The notes: a model not told the origin generated them from the letters alone. DNA of 64,000 nucleotides from Pseudomonas azerbaijanoccidentalis (GCF_019145495.1 NZ_JAHSTU010000003.1:698139-762138), one strand, 5' to 3'; positions 34,348-43,889 are shown, numbered from the stretch's first letter. Translations and numbers: made by a program.

Positions 34348-35280
34348 GTGAGTCGTCGATTCGATTATCTCGCTGACGTCGAGGTGTTTGTAACCTCGGT
34401 GGATAAGGGGTCTATGAGCGCAGGTGCTGTAGCGCTGGCGACTACCGCCTCGGTTGTCAGCCGAGCGATTTCCCGACTGGAGTCTCGTCTGGGGGTGCAG
34501 TTATTGCGACGCACCACGCGGCGACTGAGCCTGACCGAAGCGGGTCAACTTTACCTCGAACAGTCGCGTGCGGCTTTCGCACTGATCGATGATGCGGAGC
34601 GGGCAATGCGGGGGCAGGAGGGCGCGCTCAATGGCCTTGTACGGCTCAGCGTACCTACTACCTACGGACACTATCGACTGCCGGCATTGCTGAGCCGCTT
34701 TACCCAACAGTCTCCTTTTGTTCGCATCGAGTTGAACATCATCAATCGCAATGTTGACCTGGTGGCTGAAGGCTACGACTTGGCTATCCGTCTTGGGCAA
34801 TTACCTGACAGTGGTCTCATTGGGCGAAAACTTGAAGATGCGCGCCTATGTCTGGTTGCCGCACCGAGTTACCTGGATCGCGCCGGCATACCGCAACGCG
34901 TGGAAGATTTGGCGTCACATGCGTGCCTGCCCTTTGTCATGCCCAGCAGCGGGCGGGTCGGGCCTTGGCTATTTCGTGAACAAGGGATCGATTGTGAGTT
35001 GATACCAGAAGCATCAGTTCAAGTGTCTGACGACGTACTGGGTATTGTGTCGTTGGCTGAGCATGGCTTGGGTATCTGCCAGACCTACGATTTTATCGTC
35101 CGTGATCGAATTAGAACGGGGCGTTTGGTGCCGCTGCTCGAAAAGTCGGGGGGACGCTCCAGACCATTCTCGGTGATTTATCCTCCCCATCGGCAATTGT
35201 CGGCAGCAGCCCGTGCATTGATCGACTTTTTGACCCGAGAGGTGGCGGATCAGTCCCGATCCAATTCTTCCGGCCTATAA
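34348..35280 (+). CDS. LysR-family transcriptional regulator (paralogue 2)
   Basis: A 310-aa LysR regulator closely similar to the protein at 19852-20796 along its whole length. The winged helix is FVTSVDKGSMSAGAVALATTASVVSRAISRLESRLG and the effector domain opens with GLVRLSVPTTYGHYRLP. The start is placed at the GTG at 34348 by comparison with the paralogue and by TTTGGAGG; an ATG eight codons earlier overlaps that ribosome site. The C-terminal few residues differ from the paralogue. It probably controls the divergent PEBP gene. Confidence 0.9.
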   Translation: MSRRFDYLADVEVFVTSVDKGSMSAGAVALATTASVVSRAISRLESRLGVQLLRRTTRRLSLTEAGQLYLEQSRAAFALIDDAERAMRGQEGALNGLVRLSVPTTYGHYRLPALLSRFTQQSPFVRIELNIINRNVDLVAEGYDLAIRLGQLPDSGLIGRKLEDARLCLVAAPSYLDRAGIPQRVEDLASHACLPFVMPSSGRVGPWLFREQGIDCELIPEASVQVSDDVLGIVSLAEHGLGICQTYDFIVRDRIRTGRLVPLLEKSGGRSRPFSVIYPPHRQLSAAARALIDFLTREVADQSRSNSSGL

Positions 35281-35734
35281 CTTACATTCCATCGCTTTTC
35301 AATCATGTAATCGTGGCAACACTGGGCGAAGGCTTTATAAATCAATGCTCTTAGATCTCGCTGAGTCATTAGCGCATGCAAGTTTAGATGCTGTACGTTT
35401 CTCGAGCATTGCCTCTACATTGTAAACAATACTATGTGTCTGCATTAACTACCGAAATGAGACCTCTTCATTGGAGTCTGGGGTCGCTGTCAAACTCAAG
35501 GGTTTTGGGGGGGATATGAGACTTAACTTCCAGCCACCTTGCGCCTTGGGCTGTGTTGCACGGGGGGTGTTGGGGAATGGCTCTACTGTCTTGCATGTGT
35601 TTACCAGCCTAAAAGGACGGCTGCTAGGTAGGCTATCACCAACAAAGGGAGGCGCAAGATGTTAGAACTTGAGCGCTTTTAGGCAATGTGAAATTTTCTG
35701 GAAGCGGATGAGTTTTAAAGTGTGGCGAGCAACC
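35281..35734. other. Intergenic region without a recognisable gene
   Basis: About 450 bp between LysR paralogue 2 and the end of the convergent MoaA gene. One plus frame at 35471-35665 has no ribosome site and no family features. No terminator with a T-run was recognised. Confidence 0.5.
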
Positions 35735-36703
35735 TTACCCGCCCACTGACTTCATGATGAGTGCGCTGCCGGTAAACTCAGTCTCCTGTTTGTCCGCTAG
35801 GGCATAGGCTAGTAACTTCTCCAGTTGCGAGTTGGTATGATTTTCAGGCTGCTGCAACAGGTCTCCTATGTAGTGGCCGCGATTCGACGATAGGCATCCG
35901 TATAACCAGCCAGTAGATGATAGACGCAGACGATTGCAACTTCGGCAGAACGGAGCGCTTTCATTAGCAATGATTCCAAAAGTTCCCAGATCGCCCACTT
36001 TGTATCGGAGCGCGGTGGAATCCTTAGGCGCGCCGACCGGCACGAATTCAAAGCGCTTTTTGACAAGATCCAATAGCTCCCCATGCCCCACGTAACGATT
36101 ACGAAAGGCCCTGGGGTTTTCCGCCAGATGGCCCATGCGCATCAGTTCTATAAAGCGCAGCTCGTAACCTTGTTCCAAGCAGAATTGCAGCATCGGTAGG
36201 ACCTGATCCAGATTTAGGTCTTGCATGGGGACCATATTGATTTTGATCGCGATGCCGGCTTTCCGCGCCTGTTCTAATCCCAGCAAGATGCTATTCAGAT
36301 CGCCCCCTCTGGCGATGTGTCCAAAGGTGTCGGGATTGAGCGTATCGAGCGAAACGTTAAGTCGCCGGACACCGGCGCGCACTAACAGTGGTAGTTTACG
36401 CGTAAGTAGCTGACCATTGGTGGTGAGGCTGATGTCCCCCAATCCCAGCGTGTCCAACCCTAGGAGAAAAGGTTCGAGCCTGTCACTGAGTAAAGGTTCG
36501 CCACCGGTAATGCGCAGGGCATTTATACCGGCGACGTTCTTCAATAGCCTGACGGCGCTGAGCATGGCTTGAGCTGTCAGCTCGTCACGCGCCGCGACCA
36601 GACGCCGACCATCTGCCACACAATAGGTGCAGGCAAAGTTGCAGGCAGCCGTGAGACTCAGCCGAAGCTTACGAAAACGTCGGCCATGTCGGTCGATATT
36701 CAA
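35735..36703 (-). CDS. moaA: GTP 3',8-cyclase (molybdenum cofactor biosynthesis, MoaA-like)
   Basis: A radical SAM enzyme that starts molybdopterin synthesis from GTP. The N-terminal [4Fe-4S] ligands are Cys21, Cys25 and Cys28 (CNFACTYC), the SAM motif GGEP follows (ITGGEPLLSDR), and the C-terminal cluster ligands are Cys253, Cys256 and Cys270 (CRSCNRLRLSSTGWLYGC). The essential C-terminal Gly-Gly is present (KSVGG). Length 322 aa is normal. It overlaps the preceding monooxygenase-like gene by 4 nt, so it is the last gene of the molybdenum hydroxylase operon. A dedicated copy here suggests the operon brings its own cofactor supply. A second chromosomal moaA is expected elsewhere. Confidence 0.92.
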   Translation of the reverse strand: MNIDRHGRRFRKLRLSLTAACNFACTYCVADGRRLVAARDELTAQAMLSAVRLLKNVAGINALRITGGEPLLSDRLEPFLLGLDTLGLGDISLTTNGQLLTRKLPLLVRAGVRRLNVSLDTLNPDTFGHIARGGDLNSILLGLEQARKAGIAIKINMVPMQDLNLDQVLPMLQFCLEQGYELRFIELMRMGHLAENPRAFRNRYVGHGELLDLVKKRFEFVPVGAPKDSTALRYKVGDLGTFGIIANESAPFCRSCNRLRLSSTGWLYGCLSSNRGHYIGDLLQQPENHTNSQLEKLLAYALADKQETEFTGSALIMKSVGG

Positions 36704-37032
36704 CTCATGTTGCCTGAGCTGGACAGTGATTCCGGACTGTTAGGAATCTCCTCCAGGAGGAGCACCTTGCGGTCGATCAGCATATCGATAAGGGCATCGG
36801 ACAGTGTTTTGTAATGGTGCATCTGACGATGTAAATCTATCGCTTCTCGACTACTCCAGCGTTCGAAGAACACGAACTGCCCCGGTTGATCGATGCTTCG
36901 ATGCAGTGTGTACGCTAGGCAGCCAGCTTCGGCTCTCGATGGTTGGATGCAGGCGCGCAATATCTGTTCGACCTGATCCTCTTTCCCTTCCCGCGCCAGC
37001 AGTACCGCAACTACTCGTATTTCATGGTTCAT
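36700..37032 (-). CDS. Antibiotic biosynthesis monooxygenase (ABM) domain protein
   Basis: A 110-aa protein of the ABM/YgiN-like dimeric ferredoxin-like fold. The pattern VVAVLLAREGKEDQVEQILRACIQPSRAEAGCLAYTLHRS.DQPGQFVFFERWSSREAIDLHRQM is typical. Related proteins act as cofactor-free quinol monooxygenases or dissociate heme. It sits between XdhC and MoaA, 28 nt from the former and overlapping the latter by 4 nt. Its task in this operon is unclear; oxidation of a hydroxylated aromatic product is one possibility. Confidence 0.88.
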   Translation of the reverse strand: MNHEIRVVAVLLAREGKEDQVEQILRACIQPSRAEAGCLAYTLHRSIDQPGQFVFFERWSSREAIDLHRQMHHYKTLSDALIDMLIDRKVLLLEEIPNSPESLSSSGNMS

Positions 37033-37060
37033 GATGAATTATTCCTTGTTAGATGAATCG

Positions 37061-38260
37061 TCAACGATTTATGGCGAATGGCTGATGGACCTCTTCGCTA
37101 ACTTCTCTTTTAACTAGGCTGCTGACGGCAAACGAATCTATGTCATGGATCTTTGTAGGCCTAAGCCGTAAATGTCCGCCTGATCTGCCACTTAGACTTG
37201 CCTGGATCTCCGCCAGTACAGCTATGGCTACGCTTTCCGGGGTATCTCCGCCCAGGTCCAACCCAATGGGGTAGTGCAGAAGGTCGAGCGTTGACAGCGC
37301 TCCCCGGCGGCTAGTGATATCGGTGAGTAGGCGTTCGGTTCTGTCGCGGGGGCCCAACTGGCCAATGTAGCTTGGCTGGCACTGCAGTACGCCATCTAGC
37401 CAATGCGCATCCTGAATCAGACTGTGGGTCATAATGGCCACCGCGGCCTGTTCAACCAGTTCGCCATAGGCAAATGGACGGCTGATATCGCCCACCATTA
37501 CGAGGTCGGCCTCGGGGAAACGCTCAGGGCGCGCGAAATGTGCCCGGCTATCGACCACTGACACATGCCAACCCAGCATTTTCGCCATGCGCACGAGAGG
37601 TTGAGCGTCATGACCTCCGCCAAAAATCACCAACCGGCGAGCAGGAGGCAGGTATTCCAGGAATACCTCGATCTTTTCATGGCCATCGATGTAGTGGTGC
37701 AGAGAGGATTTCTTCTGCTGCAGAACCTTTTGCAAATCGGTGCCGATCTGACCGGCGAGAGCGTTGCGAGGTATATCGCCCGTGACCGTTTGCCCCGACA
37801 TCAGTAACAAGCGTTCACCCGTCACGTGCAACCCCAGTGGATGACTGGCAATGACCGTCGCGAGTGCGGCGGGCTGCCGCGAATCGCGTACCTGCTTCAA
37901 TGCGTCGGTCAGTAAGCAAGGAGCGCTGCAGGACATACGCTCGAACAGGACGTGTACCTTGCCATTACAGCCTAGGCCGAAACTTAGTGCCTCATCGCTA
38001 TCATCATCTTCGATGGCTGTGCTGTAGCTGCGCACCACCGGCCCGGACTCCGTCAGCCACCAAGCTTTTTTTGCCACAGCCGCTTCCAGGCAGCCGCCAC
38101 TGATGGTTCCTTCGGCGCGTCCAAAACACGAAACCAGCATACGAGCGCCCGTGCGCCGGTAAGCGGACCCTTCGACCTTGACGACGGTGGCCAGGACACA
38201 ATCCTGGCCACCGTCTTGTGCTGTCTGCAATGCATCGAGCAGCGCGTCTATACTTGACAT
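37061..38260 (-). CDS. XdhC/CoxI family molybdenum hydroxylase maturation protein
   Basis: A 399-aa XdhC-like protein, which binds molybdenum cofactor, promotes its sulfuration and delivers it to a xanthine-dehydrogenase-family enzyme. The N-terminal XdhC_CoxI domain has VEGSAYRRTGARMLV and EGTISGGCLEAAVAKKAW; the C-terminal Rossmann domain has RRLVIFGGGHDAQPLVRMAKMLGW. I chose the start at 38260, with GGAGGT upstream; the frame runs 24 codons further but through the stop region of the cytochrome gene. The partner is clearly the adjacent IorB-like subunit. Confidence 0.9.
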   Translation of the reverse strand: MSSIDALLDALQTAQDGGQDCVLATVVKVEGSAYRRTGARMLVSCFGRAEGTISGGCLEAAVAKKAWWLTESGPVVRSYSTAIEDDDSDEALSFGLGCNGKVHVLFERMSCSAPCLLTDALKQVRDSRQPAALATVIASHPLGLHVTGERLLLMSGQTVTGDIPRNALAGQIGTDLQKVLQQKKSSLHHYIDGHEKIEVFLEYLPPARRLVIFGGGHDAQPLVRMAKMLGWHVSVVDSRAHFARPERFPEADLVMVGDISRPFAYGELVEQAAVAIMTHSLIQDAHWLDGVLQCQPSYIGQLGPRDRTERLLTDITSRRGALSTLDLLHYPIGLDLGGDTPESVAIAVLAEIQASLSGRSGGHLRLRPTKIHDIDSFAVSSLVKREVSEEVHQPFAINR

Positions 38261-38273
38261 GGTCAACCTCCAG

Positions 38274-39494
38274 TCAATGCAGGGACTCGGTGCGTCGCTT
38301 GGCGACCGCTTGTTCAGATACGTGCGCCTCATTGTTACCGAAGCGGCTGAGGATCAGGCGCGACAATGCCGCAAGTTCCTGATCGTTATAGAGGGTGCCA
38401 AACGATGGCATCCGACGATCAACTGGTGTATCTCGTGAGCCGTGCCCACTGAGCAGCATACCCAACAGATTACTGGCTGCAGGATCATTGACGGTCTTCA
38501 GCCCGATCAGCGTGGCTGCCAGACTCTGGTTGCCGCTGCCGTCCCAACGGTGACAGCTGGCACAGGCATCGGCGAACAGCTTGCGGCCCAGCGCGTTGTC
38601 ATCTCCTTTCTCCGTCATCGTGGTCGGCGCCGGGCGTGCCACCCCTTCGCTGCGCGCCGGTGTGTTCTTCAGGTACACCGCAATCGCCTGCCGATCGGCA
38701 TCTGTCATGTGGCGCAGACTGTGCTCAACCACTTCGGCCATCGGGCCGCCAGCTACGCCCCAACCAGGCGCCATGCCTTCTTTCAAGTAGTCAGCCAGCA
38801 CCTCGGTGGGCCAGGCACCGATGCCGTGCACCGGATCGGAACTGATGTTATAGGCATTCCAGCCCTGGATCAGATTGCCAGCCAGGGAACGGTCGCTGCT
38901 CACCGCTTGGAACAGGTTGCGCGGGGAGTGACATTCTCCACAGTGTCCAGGCCCCTCCACCAGATATTTGCCACGGTTCCACTCTGTGGAGCGCTGGTTG
39001 TCGACCTGAAATTGCTCATCGTCATGAAACAGCAGGTTCCAGAAGAACATTCCCCAGCGTTGGTTGAATGGGAAGCCGATGTCGTTTTCGCGCGCGGCTT
39101 GCTGTACCGGCTCCAGGCTGCCGAGGTAGGCCTTGATGGTTAGGATTTCATCGCGAGACATCTTGCTGTAAGACGTGTAAGGGAAAGCCGGGTAATAGTG
39201 TTTGCCGTCACGCCCGACACCTTTTTGCAGCGCGCTGACGAACTCGTCGTCAGTCCAGTTGCCGATGCCGGTTTCCTTGTCTGGTGTGATGTTCGGGGAA
39301 AATAGCGAGCCGAACGGCAACTTGAACTCGACACCACCGGCAAAAGCTTTGCCACCCGGTACTGTGTGGCAAGCCACACAGTCGGCGGCGCGTGCCAGGT
39401 ATTCGCCTTGACGGATCAGGTCCTCTTGCGCCTGCGCCGAGTGAGCAACGAGCGTGCCCGTAAAAAACGCCAGCAGGATGTTTGTTAGCTTCAT
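38274..39494 (-). CDS. Triheme cytochrome c subunit of a molybdenum dehydrogenase
   Basis: A periplasmic c-type cytochrome of 406 aa with a signal peptide (residues 1-22) and three heme sites: CVACH at 39-43, CGECH at 185-189 and CASCH at 311-315. This arrangement is that of the alcohol/aldehyde dehydrogenase cytochrome subunits (AdhB-like), which pass electrons from the dehydrogenase to ubiquinone or an oxidase. It follows the large molybdenum subunit by 10 nt. Together the three subunits would form a membrane-associated periplasmic dehydrogenase that does not use NAD. Confidence 0.92.
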   Translation of the reverse strand: MKLTNILLAFFTGTLVAHSAQAQEDLIRQGEYLARAADCVACHTVPGGKAFAGGVEFKLPFGSLFSPNITPDKETGIGNWTDDEFVSALQKGVGRDGKHYYPAFPYTSYSKMSRDEILTIKAYLGSLEPVQQAARENDIGFPFNQRWGMFFWNLLFHDDEQFQVDNQRSTEWNRGKYLVEGPGHCGECHSPRNLFQAVSSDRSLAGNLIQGWNAYNISSDPVHGIGAWPTEVLADYLKEGMAPGWGVAGGPMAEVVEHSLRHMTDADRQAIAVYLKNTPARSEGVARPAPTTMTEKGDDNALGRKLFADACASCHRWDGSGNQSLAATLIGLKTVNDPAASNLLGMLLSGHGSRDTPVDRRMPSFGTLYNDQELAALSRLILSRFGNNEAHVSEQAVAKRRTESLH

Positions 39495-39504
39495 AAAGGT
39501 TTCC

Positions 39505-41697
39505 TTAAACCGGGTAATAGCCCATGCGACTCAGCGGCAGCCGACGGATGCGTTTTCCGCTGGCTGCGAAAAGTGCGTTGACCAAGGCCGGGCCGATCAG
39601 GGCGGTGCCGGCTTCACCTATTCCGCCCGGTGTTTCCAAGCTGCTGATCAAGTGCACCTCCACTGGGGGCGCTTCACTGATACGCAACTGCCGGTAGCTA
39701 TGGAAATTGGTTTGCTGCACCTGGCCGTTCTTGATCAGGATCTCGTTGAACAGTGAGGCGGACAGGCCGAACAACGTCCCGCCTTCGATCTGGGCAGTGA
39801 CCGAAGTCGGGTTTATGACGAGGCCGCAGTCCACGGCGCTGACTAACCGCTTGATGCGAAACGCCGTCTCGCCCTGCATCTCCAATTCCACCATCGTTGC
39901 CACGTAGCTGCCGAACACCGCGCTAACCGCGATGCCTCGCCCTTGCCCGGCGGGTAAGGGTTGACCCCAGCCTGTTTTCTCGGCGAGCAGGCGTAACACT
40001 GCCTGCGCGCGAGGCTGGCGCTCCATCAGGCTCAACCGGTAGGTCACCGGATCAGCCTTGGCGTTATGTGCAAGCTCGTCGATAAAGCATTCAAGTGCAT
40101 AGGTACTGCGTAGCGGGCCGACCCCTCGCCACCAGGAAACAGGCACCACTCCTGGCTCCTCGCGGATATAGCGTACTTGCAAGTTCGGCAGGTGGTAGAT
40201 GGGCTCCACCGCTACCTCTACGGCATCGGCATCAACACCACTGGACGGTAGGCTACCGATGTAACGCGCGAGCACCGAGGCCCCTGCAATACGGTGCTCC
40301 CAGCCGATTGGCCGGCCTTGCTGGTCGAGCGCAGCGTTGAGCCGGTCGGCATACAGAGGTCGGTAGAGGTCGTGGGTCATATCCTCTTCACGACTCCAGA
40401 TCAGTTTGATCGGGTAATCGACCTGCCGAGCGATGGCAACCGCCTGGGTGATGAAGTCGAAATCCAGCCGCCGGCCGAATGCGCCGCCAATCAACTGGTT
40501 ATGTACTTGGATCTTGTTCTCGGGCAGTCCGGTGATCCTCGCTGCGGTTTGCTGGGCGAAGACGGGTACCTGCGTTCCAACCCACAAGTCGCAGCCGTCT
40601 GGACGCACGTGGGCCACGCAACTGATGGGTTCAAGTGGCGAATGAGACAACATCGCCTGCTCGTAGACGGCCTCGAACTGACTGGCCGATTGTTGCCGGG
40701 CCTGCTCGATATCGCCCTCGCGTTTTGCAATGACGCCAGACCGGCTGCTGGCCTCGATCAAGGCTTCATCAAGTTGCGCCGAATCGATGCTGACGTTCGC
40801 TCCCAAATCCCACTCGATGCGCAGCGCTTTGAGCGCTTGCTGGCAAGCCCAGAAATTGCTGGCGGTGACCGCGACCGCGTTTTCTAGGCGAACGATATCC
40901 CGCACACCGAGTATCTTGCGAGCCTGCTGGTCGTCGACGGAGCGCAGCCGGCCACCGTACACCGGGCAGGTTACGGTGGAGGCAACCAACATGCCGGGGA
41001 TCTGGAGGTCTATGGTGAAGCGGGCCTTGCCGTTGACCTTTGACGGCGTATCAAGACGCCGCGCCGGGGTTCCCAAAAGCTTGAACTGCTCCGGCGTCTT
41101 CAGAGGTACTTCAGTGGGCAGCGGCAGCGTTGCAGCCACTCCGACCAGTTCGCCGTAGCTCGCGTTTTGGCCATTGGGACCAAGCACCCGGCCATTTTCG
41201 GCACGGCACAAGCTTGGAGCCACGCGCCAGCGCAGTGCGGCCGCTTGCACGAGCAGGATGCGTGCAGTGGCGCCCGCACGGCGCAACGGCTCCCAAGTAT
41301 AACGTGTCGATGTGGATCCGCCGGTCGCCTGAAACTGCATCAGCGTGTCGGCATACAGCGCAGTGTTCGGTGGCGCTTCCTGAATGGTTACGTGCTCAAG
41401 GCCTACCTCAAGCTCCTCGGCTACCATCATGGCGATGCCAGTCTGCATACCCTGGCCCATTTCGATTTTCGGAGATATCACGGTGACACGGCTATCGTGG
41501 CCAACACGCACAAATGCACCAAAACCATCAATGGACTGATCGCCCAACCGGCCTGCAGTGGCGGCTTCGGCGGCCACGCTTTTAGACACTAGGGGTGGTA
41601 ACCAACTACTGAGGATCAGGCCGGTGAGGGCGGTGCTCCCACCCTGCAGGAGGCGGCGACGGGAGATATCAAGTGTGGATTCTTTCTGCATTGGCAT
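39505..41697 (-). CDS. Molybdopterin-binding large subunit of a xanthine dehydrogenase-family oxidoreductase (IorB-like)
   Basis: The catalytic subunit of an isoquinoline 1-oxidoreductase / aldehyde dehydrogenase type enzyme, 730 aa. The N terminus carries a twin-arginine signal (DISRRRLLQGGSTALTGLIL), predicting export of the folded enzyme. Moco-binding stretches are GQGMQTGIAMMVAEEL, GGAFGRRLDFDFITQA and PVSWWRGVGPLRSTYALECF, and the catalytic Glu is Glu695 in GGIGEAGTAL. The start at 41697 has GGAGGAGAA upstream. IorB-like enzymes hydroxylate N-heterocycles or oxidise aldehydes using water as oxygen source. Which of these applies here is not readable from the sequence. Confidence 0.92.
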   Translation of the reverse strand: MPMQKESTLDISRRRLLQGGSTALTGLILSSWLPPLVSKSVAAEAATAGRLGDQSIDGFGAFVRVGHDSRVTVISPKIEMGQGMQTGIAMMVAEELEVGLEHVTIQEAPPNTALYADTLMQFQATGGSTSTRYTWEPLRRAGATARILLVQAAALRWRVAPSLCRAENGRVLGPNGQNASYGELVGVAATLPLPTEVPLKTPEQFKLLGTPARRLDTPSKVNGKARFTIDLQIPGMLVASTVTCPVYGGRLRSVDDQQARKILGVRDIVRLENAVAVTASNFWACQQALKALRIEWDLGANVSIDSAQLDEALIEASSRSGVIAKREGDIEQARQQSASQFEAVYEQAMLSHSPLEPISCVAHVRPDGCDLWVGTQVPVFAQQTAARITGLPENKIQVHNQLIGGAFGRRLDFDFITQAVAIARQVDYPIKLIWSREEDMTHDLYRPLYADRLNAALDQQGRPIGWEHRIAGASVLARYIGSLPSSGVDADAVEVAVEPIYHLPNLQVRYIREEPGVVPVSWWRGVGPLRSTYALECFIDELAHNAKADPVTYRLSLMERQPRAQAVLRLLAEKTGWGQPLPAGQGRGIAVSAVFGSYVATMVELEMQGETAFRIKRLVSAVDCGLVINPTSVTAQIEGGTLFGLSASLFNEILIKNGQVQQTNFHSYRQLRISEAPPVEVHLISSLETPGGIGEAGTALIGPALVNALFAASGKRIRRLPLSRMGYYPV

Positions 41698-41717
41698 TTC
41701 GAGTTCTCCTCCCTGTT

Positions 41718-42170
41718 TCAGCTGCGAGCAACGCTTTTGATGGCAGTGCGGATTCGGGTGTAAGTGGCGCACCGGCAAAGGTTGCCTGCCATTGCAGTAT
41801 CGATGGCCTGGTCATCCGGCATTGGGTTGTTCTGCAGCAAGGCGGTAGCTGCCATTATTTGCCCGGACTGGCAGTAGCCGCATTGCACGACTTCGTGCTC
41901 CAGCCAGGCTCGTTGCACAGCTTGACCCACTGCGGTCTCATCAATGGCTTCGATAGTGGTGATCTGGCGGCCAGCCACCGCGGCGACCGGGATCACGCAT
42001 GAGCGAATGGGCTGCCCATCGAGATGTACAGTGCAGACGCCGCATTGTGCGATCCCACAACCATACTTAGTCCCGGTCATGTCCAGAACATCGCGTAGTA
42101 CCCAGAGCAGCGGCATATCCTCAGGTACGTCGACTTGCCTCGACTGTCCATTGATCATCAGCGTTTGCAT
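41718..42170 (-). CDS. 2Fe-2S small subunit of the molybdenum hydroxylase (IorA-like)
   Basis: A 150-aa iron-sulfur subunit with two [2Fe-2S] clusters. The plant-ferredoxin-type cluster is bound by Cys38, Cys43, Cys46 and Cys58; the second by Cys97, Cys100, Cys132 and Cys134 (CGYCQSGQ and CRC). There is no signal peptide, so it would be co-exported with the Tat-borne large subunit. It is the first gene of the operon and lies 20 nt before the large subunit. The start at 42170 has AGGAAAGGAC upstream. Confidence 0.93.
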   Translation of the reverse strand: MQTLMINGQSRQVDVPEDMPLLWVLRDVLDMTGTKYGCGIAQCGVCTVHLDGQPIRSCVIPVAAVAGRQITTIEAIDETAVGQAVQRAWLEHEVVQCGYCQSGQIMAATALLQNNPMPDDQAIDTAMAGNLCRCATYTRIRTAIKSVARS

Positions 42171-42276
42171 GTCCTTTCCTCAGGCTAAAAGTGTTGACGC
42201 CGAAAACGCTCAATGTCTGTCGCGTCACGACTGAATCGGCATTTAGGATTCATGTGAAACATCAAGGAGATCACCG

Positions 42277-42507
42277 CTAAGGGCGCTCCAATCGGGAAAG
42301 CAGCCACCTGATGAGCGGAAAAGACACGAGCTGGGTCACGGGAACCAGTACCGCGACCTCCACCAGCACCATGAGTGGAAAACTTAAGTGATGGGTGACA
42401 GGGCCCAGTAAAGTCAGAACCAGCAAAAGCGTCGGATAAAGGCCGAGATATCCGACCAGAATTCGCCTGGCCGCTGAATCCTGCGGTGGCGGATTGTGTT
42501 GTTTCAT
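42277..42507 (-). CDS. Small DUF2798-type membrane protein
   Basis: A 76-aa protein with two hydrophobic segments, GYLGLYPTLLLVLTLLGPV and FPLMVLVEVAVLVPVTQLVSFPLI, the pattern of the DUF2798 family. I place the start at 42507 (MKQHNPPP) because GAGGAGAA lies just upstream; the frame is open 28 codons earlier without support. It is upstream of the molybdenum hydroxylase operon by about 105 bp on the same strand. The function of the family is not known. Confidence 0.75.
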   Translation of the reverse strand: MKQHNPPPQDSAARRILVGYLGLYPTLLLVLTLLGPVTHHLSFPLMVLVEVAVLVPVTQLVSFPLIRWLLSRLERP

Positions 42508-42692
42508 AGTGTTCTCCTCAGATGCTCGGGCGCTTGCCTGTTCTCGAGGCAAACCAAATTTGGTTTTGCTACGCACAAAAGAGATCGGCACGATTGCGAG
42601 GCAATAACGCAGGCATGTTGAGTAACATGTGCAAGATTGAAATTGCTTAAGCGGTTCGCATCAGCTCAAGTGCCGAAACTGGCTGAGTTGTC

Positions 42693-43889
42693 TTACTTAC
42701 CTATCGACAGACGCCACAGGTCAAAACGTTCAGTACCAGGCTTGACTGAACCCGCTAGGTGGTCGTTCAGTGCGCTTGATGTAAAAAGCAGATCGCCGTT
42801 AGGCATAAAGGATGGCGTATCCGGCCAATGCACTTTGTCATCCGAAGCAATCAATGCCATCGCCTTGGTTCGGGGGTCGTACTTGACGATGCCATTTCGC
42901 GTGACGTCGGTGATGTAGAGATTGCCTTTGGCGTCAGTGACGATTCCATCCGTGTTACCTCCTACTGCGCCCAGGTCTACAATTGCCTCTGCGATCTGTG
43001 TGGTGGTGGAATCGGATTTTCTCAGGATTGCTGTAGGAATCGAGCGGGCACGGGTGCCTGTTGTAGCTGTCCAGTAAAGGGTATCGGCGTCCGGGGACAG
43101 CGCCACTCCGTTAACGCCGATCATCAGTGGTTTGCCAGGCCACACCTCTGCGCCATGAGATATGACGCTCACGCCGGGCTCCACATCCAACGCAGGGTGC
43201 CTATCCAATACACGCCGTGAATTACCCGAGGAGAAATCCACGATAATAAGACCTACGCTGTTTTTCGGCGCACTGCGTGAGCCGCTATCTGATATATACG
43301 CCACACGGCGCCGCTCATCGACCACGATATCATTCAGAAGGCTCCCGGAGCGGTCGGCTACCTGGTCAAGTTCAATGCGTTTCACCGTGCGTCCTGACTT
43401 CAGGTCGAGTACTAGCACCTTCTGAGAATTCGCTGGCGCTTCGAACTCACCTGCGACAAATCCCATGTCCAGAGCCCAAAGCCAACCGTTGCGATTATCC
43501 ACGTAAAACCCAAGCACATTTCGCAGGCTATCCGACGCTGAGCCCGCGACTGCATTAGCTTGCGCTGACGGGAATGCTGTCAGGCGTGCGGGGCCGGTTT
43601 GCACGCTGGTGTCCAGCGTGCTCAGTGTCGCTGTGAGAGCCGCTGAGGCCAAGCGGGGAGTGCTCACGTAGGCCGTACCTTGGTTGTCGAAATGCAACCC
43701 GGCAATGGGTGCATTTACCGAGTCGACGAAGGGTACTGCAGTAACCTCTTTAAGTGAGGGTTCCCAACTCACACCTGCGTAACTACGCCAGCGCTCCAGT
43801 CGAATGCCTTCGGCCGCACTTGCGGTTTGGAGGAAAGTGATAGCAGTTGTGAGCGTGAGAATGGTTAAGGAAAATGGAAGATGGGACAT
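42693..43889 (-). CDS. SMP-30/major royal jelly-type beta-propeller protein, exported
   Basis: A 398-aa six-bladed beta-propeller protein of the yellow/major royal jelly (MRJP) family with a signal peptide (SLTILTLTTAITFLQTASA). Diagnostic stretches are AGLHFDNQGTAYVSTPRL, LGFYVDNRNGWLWALDMGF, LNDIVVDERRRVAYISDSG and GGNTDGIVTDAKGNLYITDV. Bacterial members resemble lactonases or L-dopachrome tautomerase-like proteins; the activity here is unknown. I start it at 43889 (MSHLPFS) so that the signal peptide is at the N terminus; the ribosome site is weak. It lies alone between the DUF2798 and SDR genes. Confidence 0.82.
   Translation of the reverse strand: MSHLPFSLTILTLTTAITFLQTASAAEGIRLERWRSYAGVSWEPSLKEVTAVPFVDSVNAPIAGLHFDNQGTAYVSTPRLASAALTATLSTLDTSVQTGPARLTAFPSAQANAVAGSASDSLRNVLGFYVDNRNGWLWALDMGFVAGEFEAPANSQKVLVLDLKSGRTVKRIELDQVADRSGSLLNDIVVDERRRVAYISDSGSRSAPKNSVGLIIVDFSSGNSRRVLDRHPALDVEPGVSVISHGAEVWPGKPLMIGVNGVALSPDADTLYWTATTGTRARSIPTAILRKSDSTTTQIAEAIVDLGAVGGNTDGIVTDAKGNLYITDVTRNGIVKYDPRTKAMALIASDDKVHWPDTPSFMPNGDLLFTSSALNDHLAGSVKPGTERFDLWRLSIGK

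Noticed and set aside
35471..35665. A 64-residue plus-strand frame
   Set aside because: No ribosome site; composition does not look like protein. The area is intergenic.
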